NCBI GenBank assembly: GCA_022496185.1
Contig: WTXG01000284.1
Coordinates: 1 to 43,772 of the forward strand
DNA length: 43,772 bases
From: Multifurca ochricompacta
Lineage: Eukaryota > Basidiomycota > Agaricomycetes > Russulales > Russulaceae
Direction of reading: 5' to 3'
This document shows positions 1 to 11,182 of this stretch, one piece after another. The number at the start of each line of letters is the position of its first letter. Position 1 is the first letter of the stretch. The translations under genes and the position numbers were made by a program. The notes under the pieces are model-generated. The model made no database searches. It saw nothing but the letters and a program-made list of their open reading frames with translations, and was not told where the DNA came from.

Positions 1-379
1 TCATTGATAATAAGTCACTCCACCTAACTGTCGGGGAGCCACCTTCGAGGGTCACTGCTAATGAGTAAGTATTACCGCTTACTGACGATTCCTTGGTATT
101 TCGCATTGCTATGAGTAAGTCAAGATTTGCTTTCTTATTTTTCTTATCTAATCATCTTAGTTCTTCACCCTCAACACAAGACTTCATACTTCATCAAGGC
201 AGGATGGAAACATGAGTGGATCAAGGCGCAGAGGACCTGTGCACAGGAATGGCAAGCATACAAGCCAGAAGTGCTATCTATGACATCTATGACATCAACA
301 GCAGCATCAAGCATCACATCAAAGGTAGATTTCAAATATATGTCAAGGAGTAATTGGCAATTGCTCACTCTGCTTTAAT
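1..379. other. No gene recognised at left edge
   Basis: I see no supportable coding region here. Short open frames exist on both strands but match no family I know. The segment lies directly upstream of the hAT remnant and is probably part of the same degraded transposon or its flank. Confidence 0.4.
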
Positions 380-870
380 TAGGAACCGACTGCCTTTCAG
401 CAAAATATTTTGGCACACTGCCTGACAAGTTTACACCTGTCGACGCCCTGGATGAATGGCTGTCTAATGCACCCACTGTCACCAACACTGATCGATCACA
501 TACTGGACAGCAATGAAGGCAACAGGCCATCCACTTGCACAAATGGCTATCAACTTCCTTTCCATTCCAGGTGGGTTATTAATCACTACTTTCATTTTTG
601 TGGTGCTGAATATACATGGCAGCAACCTCAACTGATGTTGAATGTGTGTTTTCAAAAGGTGGTTTAACAGTCTCAAAAATGCAACATTCTCTCTTGGATG
701 AGTCTATGTAGCAGCTACAGTACTTGGGTCATGGTGTGATATTCCTGATCTTATTCCTTACAATGATATAATAGCTGCTTTTAAGGATAAAGGGAAGTGG
801 ACAGGGAAGGCAAAGGCTATATAGATATTATTGATGACAGTGATTCTACCTAGTTACAGAATATTGTAAA
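380..870 (+). pseudogene. hAT-family transposase, C-terminal dimerisation-domain remnant
   Basis: Around 619-700 the plus strand encodes a stretch containing STDVECVFSKGG followed by LTVSKM and LLDESM. This is the signature of the hAT C-terminal dimerisation region, which in fungal copies reads close to TSxDVERxFSxG. Upstream, in another frame, is LDEWLSNAPTV, the segment that normally precedes the dimerisation domain in basidiomycete hAT proteins. The pieces lie in different frames with stops between and after them, including one right after LLDESM. No catalytic N-terminal two thirds is present in the window. In the family this protein cuts and pastes DNA with 8-bp target duplications. This copy cannot make a full protein. 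Confidence 0.7.
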
Positions 871-1000
871 TTTATATAGTCACACTTGAATGTAACCAAG
901 AGTGTTGGATGGCACCTGAGAAGGATCACCCACAGAATTTTGATAAGACACTTTTTAGCTGAGGAAAGCCTCAGCAGCTGCATGAAATAGATTCAAAGGA

Positions 1001-1680
1001 AGATGTACCCATGTGATGGCCATTCCCATCCTCCAAAGCATTGGGTTGACCCTGCACTTGAGCCCATGACATTCTCGCTCATTGACATTGCTTGTTGACC
1101 GACAGATGAAAGAAAGACTCGTTAGTGATAGGAAGGGGTGGCAGTGTGTGAAATGAAGACGTACCTAAGTGATGGCCATTCCATCCTCCAAAGCATTGGC
1201 ATTGACCCTGCACTGAGCCCATGACATTCTTGCTCATTGATGTTGCTTGTTGACTGGAACCAAAAAAACGAAAAGACAAGATGTCCATTAGTGATGATAG
1301 ACAGGTGGCAGCTGTGTGAAAGAAAGACAGTACCTAAGTGTGGATGGCATCCATCATTCCCATCCTCCAAGTGTTGTTGTTAACCTTGTGCTTGAGCTGC
1401 TTGAGCTTATGATGTTCTTGCTCATTGATGTTGTTTGTTGAATGACAATGAGAGGTAGAGAGGAGATTGTCAGTGATAGGAGGGCTGGGGCAGCTGTGTG
1501 AAAGGGATGCAAATGAAGACATACCTATATGAGGCCATTCCCATCCTCCAAAGCATCCTTAACCCTGCACTTGAGTTTGTGACATTCTTGCTCATTGATG
1601 TTGTTTGTTGACTGATGGAAAGAGAAATGAGGTCATTGGTGATAGGAGGGCCGGGGCAGCTGTTATAACTCAATAGCAGG
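1001..1680. repeat. Four-copy tandem repeat, unit about 158-192 bp
   Basis: Four head-to-tail units start near 1001, 1159, 1327 and 1519. Each opens with a variant of AC(A/G)TACCTAAGTGATGGCC and carries CCATCCTCCAAAGCATT, then a CCCTGCACTTGAG block, then CATTCTTGCTCATTGATGTTG, and ends with GTGATAGGAGGG...GCAGCTGTGTGAAA. Unit length varies through internal indels and identity is moderate, so the array is old. The open frames on the minus strand here are by-products of the repeat (they share HLGT/YRYVFI and SYH tails) and are not convincing genes. Confidence 0.8.
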
Positions 1681-2388
1681 GGAGGGACCAGAGCCAATAA
1701 ACTGTCTTTGAAGGATCACCATTGTCATGGACATTCTATAGGCATTACTAGGAGAGATATCTGGGTTGAACTGCCTCTGAAGAAGAGCCAGAAAGTCATG
1801 TCTGCTATCTGAGAGAAAGTGGAGGCCCAGAGTGGAAAAAAGGAGTAAGAGTACAAGTAAACCTGCAAGTACTCAGATCCACGCAAGTATAGGACTCACA
1901 GCTCGGGTGATCTGTGGGAACATACTTGCACAGATCTGAGTATGACATTTTCTTATCTAAATACCCACAAGTTTGGATCCAGGTAACTCATGAGTGCACT
2001 TGTGCTAGGCCCTATGCCTGTCCATCCTCCCATCAAATTTTCAAGCCATACCTGGCCTCTCCCATATCATACACCCCCATTCCATCATAAGTGCAATAGG
2101 CCACAAAACCATTCTAATGACATTGCTACACAAAACATTTTATATATCATGCACCACTGACTCAATTGACATTAGTATAGGCTCTAATTGAAGCTTAGAT
2201 GCTACACTATCATCTATCAATTTCTACTAATTTTGGAAATTATTCTCATTGTGTGGGTAGGTCAATCTCTTCAGGATGGCCAAACATTGGAATGGTTTTT
2301 GTGGGTTACTGTACTTTACAAGGCACCAATTTCACAACTATTTAAATGGCCTTCTTTGTGCACTCTTGCCTCAAGACAGAACATAAAT
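1681..2388. other. Non-coding spacer with a foldback
   Basis: No supportable gene. It lies just 3' of the Tnp2 transposase relic, so it may include the 3' part of that CACTA element. I could not identify a clear terminal inverted repeat. It contains the foldback described separately at 1870-1942. Confidence 0.45.
1870..1942. repeat. Imperfect inverted repeat (foldback)
   Basis: The left arm, 1870-1890 (TACTCAGATCCACGCAAGTAT), pairs with the right arm, 1922-1942 (ATACTTGCACAGATCTGAGTA). The arms match at 18 of 21 positions around a 31-nt loop. This is long enough to form a stable hairpin and resembles the sub-terminal or terminal repeats of small DNA transposons. I saw no flanking duplication that would define an element. 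Confidence 0.6.
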
Positions 2389-5295
2389 TTAATTGCATTC
2401 AGCTACAGCCTGTGCTAGTAATCTACTTTGGTCGATAATGGACCACTTTCCACAGTCCTTAATGCACCCAACTACACATTTTATCTGATTGAGACCAACA
2501 AATTCTGTAGGCCCCAAGTCTTTGTAGTAGTTGATCCCACATTGATTAGTGGCTGGCTCTGAAATTTTGACCTGACTGATGAATGCATAGATAAAAGAAT
2601 CAGCCTTGATGTTATGTATAGGGGAGTGAGGGATATCAACAATGACAAAGCAAAGGATTTTCCCAAAGAAATCTTGCAGATGAAACTCTGGTGCTCTATG
2701 TGGTAGATGAGCAAATTTGTCAACAGCAAGTTGATACTGGAGTATGAGTAAGTTAATATGCACAAAATAGTTTAGTGGGAGGCTTACCTGGACAAATGAC
2801 TTATCTTGACTGTCAGATCTGAGTGGAACAAAGTCATGAGCATGCATAACATCACCACCCTCCAGCTGGCATGCATGGCCATATTGGGCAAATTGAGTAT
2901 TCTGGGGTATAAGCTCCTGAATGACTGATGCAGGCTTGTTAAAGCAAGTGGCTAGGGTGGCAATGAGCTTCATCCTCAGAGGAGTGGAGAGGGTTTCCAT
3001 AGGTCCCTTGGGGGGAGTAAGAATAAATAATGGGTCTGGCTCACTATGATAAGCATGTGGGCTCATCAACATGACTGAAGACTTACATGAAGGCAATTTG
3101 ACATCTGTATCATGATGGACAGGAGGTGAGAGTCTAAGTTTTTCATGCAAGCCATAGAGGAGGGTTATGTGCATCAACTGTGCACAGGAGGTAACATACT
3201 TGTTGATGTTTGCATAGGGAAACTGTTGGCTCCTGACATTATGGAGGATGTCACCACAATGGTGCTCCATTGGAAATGCCCAATAAGCCCAGACTGGACC
3301 CATAGCCCTGATAGTTGGTGCAATTTGAAGCAGCACATGGACAGTGATGGGACAACAAGCTACACATAGTGGATCATGTTGGTAGTATAGACTGTTAATC
3401 TATCAGATGGCATCCTGTTGGCAACAAGAAACACATACCATTTGTACTTCTGTACCCAACTCTGGAAACCTCTCTCAAGGTCATTAACTTGATTTTGGGT
3501 GATTTTGAATTCAAGGCAGAGTGTTAGCAGTTGAACTAATTCCATGAAGTGTTTGTAGTACTGTGGACACACAAATCAGCCTCTGAGGAGAGTAGGGGCA
3601 ATGTATAATGTCCAGATTGAATGAGTTTCAGCAATCATCTGCACTTTCTCTGATGCTATATTTGGAACCCTAGAGCCAAATGGTGCAGGCATAGTTTTTC
3701 CTGCATTGGCAGTGGCCTCTCCAATAGCCTCCCATACTGTTGGCACCAACACATAGCCTTCATCATGATGGGAAATATCTTTAAACTTTCCAGTCCAGAA
3801 GAGAATCAGGTTGGGAATGAGATTAGTCCATATGAGATGCATGAAGTTGTAAGGGAAGGACATGGGAAAAGAGAGGGAGCTTAAGGTGCTGAGCAGTGGC
3901 AAACCTTTGATGCCATACTTGGTTGCAAGGTCTTCATAATCTGTGTTGGTTGATGTGTACTGGACTTCCTTTGCTTGCTCCATGAATGTTGTGTGATCTC
4001 ATAGTGGAAGTGCACATGGGTTGTATTGCTCCTGTGAGCCTGGGAAGCCATCACAGCACAAAGGAACATAGTGCATTGTCACTTGTGAGGATGGAATGCA
4101 GACTCCTTTGATTGTACACATGCAGCATGGAGAGATTGCATTGTGGCCCTTCATGCACATAATCATTGAGATGGCTGGTATATCACCAAAGACAACAATC
4201 AGATATGCATGTAGGAGGAAGACATCCTTGGTGATTGCATCAAAAGCAGAAACACCAACCTCAAGCTGCAGAAGTTCCTGGACTAGGGGCCATAAAAATG
4301 AATCAAAATTGCAGGGTTTCTTTTGTCCAGGGATCACTCCAATTGAAATAATGTTGTGCTTGAGAAACCACTCTTCAGGAGGGAGGTTATAGTTGAATAG
4401 AATGATTGGCCATGACAGTCTTGGTATGGTGCTTGAAGGGACCAAAGCCATCTGCAGATAACCCAAGTGCAATGTCATGAGGATCAGAAAAGAACCATAT
4501 TGGGAGCTCTTCATCACTGATTGTAATGAATGTCTCTCAGAGTGAATAATAATGAGTACCATCAAAGATGTCAGTTATTTTTGTTGGGTCAGTTTTGTGT
4601 TTGGACTGGTACTGCATTTTCATTGCATAGGAAGTACTCACAAGTATTGCACAGAGACAGGGAATAATGGGAAGATACTCATAAACTGCCTATGGTGTTG
4701 TCCCATCAGCTTTATAGTGGTCAGTGTTGCATTTGGGGCATTTCTTGAGGGTTTCATATGGGCAAGTATAGCAGACACATGAGGAGGGGCAATAGTGATA
4801 GTGCACAGGCTGGAAACCAGAGAGAAACTGAATGTGTTTCTCTGTATTCTTCAGGGAGTCTATTGAAGAATGAGGGAAAGTGAAGCAAAGTTTGTTGAAC
4901 ACTTTGTCAGTGAGGCATTCCTCAAGTGTGAGGGCATAGGCACAGAGGAGAGTCAGGTCACTCTCATCCAGGATATTGCCCTCTGTAAGGGCATCCATCA
5001 GACATCAGTAAGTTATGGCTCTGCACCTGGCATTTCATATTCACCTTCATCTTCCTGGAAGTCTTCATTGCTGTTGAAATCATCATCCTCCATGGCCCTG
5101 TCTTCTTGCATGACCTGATTTTCTTCTGTGACCTCATCTTCCTCATCACTCTCCTCAACAATAAACTGCCACACATGGTTCTTCCCCCATTGTTGTAAGC
5201 CAACTTGCTCAATACAATGAGCAATGCAATGGGAGCAGTGTAAGTTGGATAGACCATACTTGTCAGCATCACCACCAAGGGGTGGCACAAATGGT

Positions 5296-5303
5296 GGCAA
5301 GGG
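5296..5303. repeat. Target site duplication, left copy
   Basis: The 8 bases GGCAAGGG immediately precede the TAGGGATCAGCAAGGGT terminus of the insertion. They are repeated exactly at 6305-6312 after its other end. Eight bases is the hAT-type duplication length. Confidence 0.8.
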
Positions 5304-6304
5304 TAGGGATCAGCAAGGGTTTTCATACCCACATGGGTAAGCACCATGGGTTTTGACAGGTATGGGTACAGGTATACAACTCCCAACCTGCCAGAAACCC
5401 ATACCTGCACAGCAGGTTTGGTGGGTATAAGTGGTCATTGGTCATTGACAAGATCAGCAGAAATGTAATGATAAAATACATCTGTAGCAAACAAATGACA
5501 AGATTAAATTTGATGTATGCTACAGGGTTTCTGTAAATATATTATAAAAGTGTTATCAGTGATCCACTCTCTTGAAAATCATGATGCAACTGTTTTATTA
5601 ACACACAATCAATTCTGCCAGTCTGGCACTATCTAAAATACACTCTAGACTACATTAGACTATTCTATAATCTAATTATCAATTTATTTTACTGAAACAA
5701 GGCCTGTGTGTATCTACAGGCTGCATAGAGCAGCAACTACATTGCATTGCATGGACCAGCATATTGGTCTGATCTCCTTCCTATTAAGGAACATTGACTT
5801 AACAATCACAGCTTTGATTTTCCATTGGTCTGACAAGATTGTGATCACACATAGATAACACAACAGAAACATGTTCACAAATTAATTAGATACATAGAAT
5901 ATACATCTAAGATCTGACATATGATCAAATTACATCATTAAATGAGATAACAAGATAACATGTTCATTTAATCTAGTAGCTGATATAGTACATCTAAAGT
6001 ACAAGCCTGCACCATGCCTGTTCCACAAAATGAAATAAAATAATAATGTAAATAAAGAATAAACTTAATCTTCTGAACATAAATCAGCAATTATTGAGGG
6101 ATCCTGAGTAGCCACAAATGAACATGTTGTGTATCTCCTTGACTGGGATGGCCTGGGCTGGTTATCTGAAATGTGTGATGCAAGCAAAGAACTTGCACAC
6201 ATTTACACAGGTAACCTGTGGGTTACCCATACCTGTAGCAATGGGTATGGGTATGGGTACAGGTACCAATGAAGATACCCAGGGGTTACCCCTGCTATTC
6301 ACTA
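5304..6304. mobile_element. 1001-bp non-autonomous hAT-like element inserted in the Tnp2 relic
   Basis: The termini are imperfect inverted repeats. The left end TAGGGATCAGCAAGGGT and the reverse complement of the right end TAGTGAATAGCAGGGGT match at 13 of 17 positions. Both ends carry sub-terminal arrays of GGGTATGGGTACAGGT-like words in opposite orientation (left about 5358-5376, right about 6240-6266), typical of hAT sub-terminal binding repeats. The flanks are a perfect 8-bp duplication, GGCAAGGG. Removing the element plus one duplication joins the two halves of the Tnp2 relic in frame, from NNGLPKPPLP into PFVPPLGG. It has no transposase gene. Bases 5843-6025 resemble the MULE terminal repeats found further right. 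Confidence 0.8.
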
Positions 6305-6312
6305 GGCAAGGG
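6305..6312. repeat. Target site duplication, right copy
   Basis: GGCAAGGG, identical to 5296-5303, directly after the CCCCTGCTATTCACTA terminus. Confidence 0.8.
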
Positions 6313-6697
6313 TGGTTTGGGGAGGCCATTGTTGACTCCAGACAGTCCTGCCTTGCCCATCTGCAAGTCCAAAATTCCTTCTAGAATGACCTGCAATGAA
6401 CAACCTTGATTGTTGACATTTCCTGTGTGGTCATTAGGTATTGCCTGTGATAGAGTTATGTGCAGGGTCCTCCACTAATGAAAGGGCTTGTCAAACAGGA
6501 GTATGGCATCCAATGACCTGTTGCTTCAGGGAAGTGCAAGAGGATGTCTTTTGTCCAGTCTTCTGTATCAAGGACTGGTTCTGTGCAAGGATACTTGACA
6601 TCAAAAGTGAAGAACCATGCCCAGCCTCATGCCACCTTTCAGTCTTTTGGGTGACTAACCTGCCACAGTTACATGCACAGAGACACTTAGCAGTCAT

Positions 6698-6960
6698 GAC
6701 TGAGGAACAGACAAATGTTGATATTGTTCAGAATGTCCAGTCCTTGAGTATCCTCAGGTATCCAGCTAGAGTTGGCCACTTACATTTACAAAGCAACAGT
6801 CCATGTCAAGCAGTACACCAGCAGATCCACACATAACCAACCAACTTGTCCATTTGCATCAGATCCATCAGGCATTGAGCACATGCCATGGATCAAATGG
6901 AAGTCATAGTCTGTAACATCAAGCATCCAATGAAGGGCTATCATGCAATTGTCAAGAATG
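6698..6960. other. Spacer between the Tnp2 start and the MULE element
   Basis: No gene recognised. It sits upstream of the Tnp2 relic on the minus strand and may hold its promoter or an upstream exon. It ends where sequence similarity to the right-hand MULE repeat begins. Confidence 0.35.
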
Positions 6961-7296
6961 TTCTGCCTCTGCAGGACACTTTAAGTGACTGGATGCAATT
7001 TGTCCAGCACTTTGACAAATCACATGATGTAAAGTAAACAACAGCAAATTCTGTTGAACCAAGATAGTGGTTCAGAGGTTCTGGGATAGTGTTTCAACAT
7101 AATTATGATCACACATAGATAACACAAGTCAAAAACACATTCATTTAATCTAGTAGCCAGTATAGTACATAGATCTGCTATAGATAAAGCAGTTGCTATC
7201 ACATTATTCTGCATCTAAGCCTCTAAGTCTAATTAAGGTGAGATAGCTAGTAGTGATGTAGTATCTAGTACAAGTTGCACTATGCCTGTTCCATGA
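6961..7296 (+). repeat. MULE terminal inverted repeat, left
   Basis: It pairs in inverted orientation with about 10800-11182. The inner part (7107-7293) also matches 5843-6025 inside the hAT-like insertion, in the same orientation. Confidence 0.7.
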
Positions 7297-7538
7297 ATTC
7301 AACAATAAAGGGCAATTTTATCACATTGGAGTCATGTACTTCAGTTTTGGGCATTTGACAGCAGGAAACCATTTTTTTAGTACATAGAATAAAATATGCA
7401 AGCTGTATTATACATTACATGGAATGTAGAAGTAAATCATCATGAATCTAAGTTCTTACCTCAGATTTGATATCCCATGGTGTTCTGTGAGGTCTGTGCA
7501 GCCTCACAATCACCAGCACGGGCCCAGGTGCATGGTCA
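7297..7538. other. MULE 3' spacer
   Basis: AT-rich sequence between the left terminal repeat and the 3' end of the transposase relic. No coding signal was recognised. Confidence 0.4.
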
Positions 7539-10515
7539 TCATGTTCCTGTCTTCTCTAGATGTTGAACATCCTTTGCCAGACGACTAGCATTGGCTCTGA
7601 TGTCCTGTGACACCATGCTGTTGATCCAGATTCGATTTTTGTGCAGGAGTTGCGATCGGATAATCTTGGCTGCCTCAACAAGCTTGTCTGCCCATGACAA
7701 AAGTGCATTAATCTTGATTCGTAGTTTTGATGAGAATGAGTAGCTGTTCTGATGATTGTTTGAGTAATTGATGTACCTCTTCCTCAAGATCACTCTCATC
7801 TCCACCATTGAGCAGTCCTTGTACCTCTTCCATGTCAAGTTTGGCCAACAATGACAATTCTTCAGTACTTGTTGACATCACACTCTGTGGCTGCTTGCCT
7901 AGCATCCCCTCAAGATCAAACTCTCTCCATTGGCCTTCCACCAGCATATCTGGATTTCCCATCCAAACATGATCATCTCCATCAGTGATACTGCCTTCAT
8001 CTGGATCCAGGTGCTCAACCTTCATCCCTTCAATATTGGATACAAGAGCAGGGTGGCGATAAAGTGGCAAAACACAGTGACAGAAAACTTGACACCAGAA
8101 GCACATGGGGGGAGGTTGTACTGATTGGACAAGATGTTTACAGAGGTGCTGGCTCTGATACTTTTGCTGTCCACAATTGCATGTCCACATAGTAACATCT
8201 GTAACATAGATATTCTTACTGATGGATGCTTCCATGAGCTGTTTCCAAGACACCTTGAAGTACTGTTGATAGGTTGAAAGTGGCTTTGAGCGGCCCAAAC
8301 AATATGTGTCTTCAAGGACTTCTGCATGTGCAATGTACTCGGGTGTGACTTTAGTTATGAGAATCCAGACAAGCTAATCAAGGCAAGGTTGAAGCATGTG
8401 GTGCAGGTGATTGTGCTTTAACTGCCTCCAGAGGTTTTCAGTTCCCATTGTTGTTTGCCACTAAGATATGTATGGAGATGTCAAGCATGCCCAGAGTTTC
8501 CACTTGGGTAGCACATACCACACGGTCCAAAGGTATCCCCACACTTCCTGAAGTCCCCATTGGTGACAGAACTGATACATTTCTATGACAGCACACTTGT
8601 GAATTTCTGTTGCACTGCATGGTCCCTCATTTTGTTCAGAAAAAGCCAGATGCTGACAGAAGTGTTTTGTGAATAGATGAAGGATTGGTTTTCTGTGGGG
8701 CACTGGGCAAAATACATATGTGATGTCCTTCACTTCTGCCTCACCCTCTTCAAAATCCCATTCTGGATCATCTTTGTCTTCCTCATCCAACTCTGAGCCT
8801 GGATCAGAATCAGAACCAAGCCATTCATCGAGCTCGTCTATCAGATCGCCACCCTCATCCAACAACCCATCAAGATCCAGCTCAACCCCCTCATTACTTG
8901 ATGGAGATGGATTGGTGTTAGTGGTGGGTAGCTGGGATGGATGGAGTGATTTATTGGATATTGGGATTGGGGGAATTTGGATGGTTAGCCACTCCTTCAG
9001 AGGCATATTGAGTGTTTGTAAGACTCCATTTAGGCATACTACAAGTCGAGGAATTGCTTTTGTAGCAATATAATGTGTTCCAGGCTGTCAATTTTTGTCA
9101 TAATGAATTTTAAACACAAGGCATGCAGACACAAACCTTATCACTAGATTGATGAACCAGGATGAATGATTTGTCAATCCAGCTGAACTTGGCTTTTGCA
9201 ATTTCGACATTATAGGGTGCTGGGGCATGTTGTAGGATTGACAAGCACATCTTGACTGCTCAGATGGCATGCCAATAGCAAATCTGATGCTTTGCATCTG
9301 GTATGACAGCAAGAAATGCATTTATTTCTGACCAATCCTTGTCTGTAAGTGTAAAAATAATCCACAAATTCCAATGAATGTTGATGTATGAAATGAAACA
9401 GCTGAGAAATAGTTCTTTGGCACCCAGTTCACCAATGTTTGACTGGATCAGGAGATATCCAAGAGGTAACCCTGACCCATAGATTTCACTGAGAAGTGCA
9501 AAAACTTCAAAACGCACTCCATTTGTGTTCCCTGGCCATTGTCAGGTCAGCTTCAAGTTGTTATTTGTAAATGGAAGACTCACATGCAGAATCTAACTGT
9601 AGTTCATGGAGATGCCCTCCCCATTGACAAAGAATTTTGGGTAGTGCAAATGCAATAACTGTGATCCCCTCCTCCTCTTCAATGGGTATTGATTCCATGG
9701 TGTACTGGTGATCTGGTGATGGCATTTTAAACTCTTCAAGAAGGAGCCATGCTGACTGGACTTCATCCTCATCCCTTTTCCAGGTATGACTGGACAATCA
9801 TGACCATAACTGATAGATAAATTTGTGCATGAAGGATGGCTTTAGATGCTTCTTCAGAATCTCAGTCCAGAGCTTATTGTAAGATGTGAGGATTTTGTAG
9901 ACAAGACCCAATGATGTTTACTTACCTGTGTTGGGGTTAATTTGAGGTTAATTTGGATGTATCACTCAACTTCTTCTGGGATATTAATAGGACAATATGG
10001 GACATGATCTTCACAGTGTGTTAATTTAATGAAGACAACACTAGAATGGTCAGATAAGGTTATATGTATCCAACCAGAGCAGTCAAAGGTTTCCATTGAT
10101 TCTTTATCATGATTTTTGACACCTTCTTGGTGGCTCTTTGATGGGGCATGCTGCCAATCAGTATTTTGGGCACAAGTGTAGATGTAACATGTTGATGTGC
10201 CCACAGATCATTTGTGGTCATATTTACTCTGGTAACTGATACAAAGAGATTCATAATTTTGTAATGAAAAGAAGGAAGTGTTACACACAGGAACCAATAA
10301 CTCATCACTTCCCACATCAGATTGACAATGGCATCTGCACACTCCCTCCTAACAGTGTAACCCACTAGATCCTTGATATTCACATTTGCTTCAACCTTGA
10401 TCACATCTTTCTGCCTTCCCAGGAAAGTCAAAAATTCATTCAGTGGCAAGACAGATAAGCTTTCACCTGACACATCCTGAACCCCATTAGTTTCAGAGTT
10501 CTGAACCTTCTCCAA
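7539..10515 (-). pseudogene. MULE-like transposase with SWIM zinc finger, decayed
   Basis: The domains run right to left on the minus strand. The N-terminal recognition region near 10080-9960 includes CSGWIHITLSD and THCEDHVPYCP. A linker with TWKRDEDEVQSA, then MESIPIEEEEGITVIAFALP, lies at 9797-9561. The catalytic core MRFEVFALLSEIYGSGLPLG...TLTDKDWSEINAF...PDAKHQICYWHA lies at 9517-9260. An acidic insert and VWGYLWTVWYV lie at 9006-8461. WRQLKHNHLHHML follows near 8440. Last comes the SWIM finger, WTCNCGQQKYQSQHLCKHLV, near 8200-8130. The order matches basidiomycete MULE transposases, which cut and paste Mutator-type elements. The pieces lie in different frames, with stops such as one between LD and LVW where the family has Gln. 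It is therefore inactive. The acidic tail after the SWIM domain is also typical of this group. Confidence 0.85.
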
Positions 10516-10799
10516 GTTCTTCTTGGCCTGTCTATTGCCTTTTGCCGTTATTATGCAGAGAGAACATGTTGCACTTCACATTAAAACATTTGCCTTCAGT
10601 GGAAATCTTTTGAGACCTAGGGACTTCTTGCATTTTGAGCACCTCTTTGAGTCCACCATCTCCAGATAGCTATGAGGTGGGCTTGGGAGAAGTGAGGCAC
10701 ATTAGGATGGGTGTTGATAGCTGGGATCAATTGAGATAACCAAGTATCAGAATGTCTGCCAAAACAATCAACAATGTATTGTTTGTCTCTATGTACATC

Positions 10800-11182
10800 A
10801 TGTGCGGAAAAGGCACAGTGCAGCTTGCTACATCACTGCTAGCTATCTCACCTTGATTAGACTTGTAGGCTTAGATGCAGTCAATAATGCAATAGCAACT
10901 GCTTCATCTATAGCAGATCTATGTGCTATATTGGCTACCAGATTAAATGAATGCATTATTGAGTTATCTCATTTAATGATGTGATTTGATCACATGTCAG
11001 ATCTTAGATGAACACATTTTTGACTTGTGTTATCTATGCATGATTGTAATTATGTTGAACTGCTATTCCGGGACCTCTGAACCACTATCTTGGTTCAACA
11101 GAATTTGCTGTTGTTTACTTTAAATCACATGATTCGTCAAAGTGCTGGATGAATTGCATTCACTCTTTAAGTGGCTTCAGAA
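10800..11182 (-). repeat. MULE terminal inverted repeat, right
   Basis: Reverse-complement partner of 6961-7296. It is longer than the left copy by an internal block of about 60 bp that is also present in the related sequence at 5843-6025. This suggests that the left repeat lost it. Confidence 0.7.

Larger units (their letters stand above)
2389..6697 (-). pseudogene. Tnp2-type (CACTA/EnSpm) transposase, decayed and interrupted
   Basis: Read right to left, the minus strand gives one collinear Tnp2-family protein in several frames. A Cys-rich start CLCACNCGRLVTQKTER lies near 6690-6640. A piece ending GVNNGLPKPPLP runs up to the insertion at 6304, and PFVPPLGGDADKYG resumes after it near 5295. 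An acidic linker (SDEEDEV) follows near 5150. The core carries GVIPGQKKP, FDSFLWPLVQELLQLEVG, VFGDIPAISMIMCMKGHN and a Cys pair (CCMC) at 4565-3999. Then come YGIKGLPLLSTLSSLSFP and PYNFMHLIWTNLIPNLIL (3983-3576), and finally MGPVWAYWAFPMEHHCG through a C-terminal end near 2389. Such proteins excise CACTA elements. Frame changes between blocks and in-frame stops show that this copy is dead. Start chosen at the ATG before the Cys cluster. An upstream intron or exon is possible. Confidence 0.85.
6961..11182. mobile_element. MULE (Mutator-like) element with long terminal inverted repeats
   Basis: Sequence at about 6961-7296 reappears, reverse complemented, at about 10800-11182. Shared words include CCAGCACTTTGAC, TAAAGTAAACAACAGCAAATTCTG, TTGAACCAAGATAGTGGTTCAGAGGT, ATAGATAACACAAGTCAAAAA and ATAGATCTGCTATAGAT. 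The repeats enclose a MULE transposase relic on the minus strand, the expected layout for a Mutator-like element with repeats of 300 bp or more. The outer limits are approximate because the repeats fade gradually. I did not find a convincing 9-bp target duplication. The right repeat carries about 60 bp (near a CATCTAAGATCTGACAT block) that the left one lacks. Confidence 0.7.

Noticed and set aside
1079..1697. Overlapping minus-strand open frames with similar tails
   Set aside because: They arise from the tandem repeat itself and show no conserved protein features.
6441..6836. 131-residue plus open frame
   Set aside because: Opposite strand to the Cys-rich N-terminus of the Tnp2 relic, with no family match.
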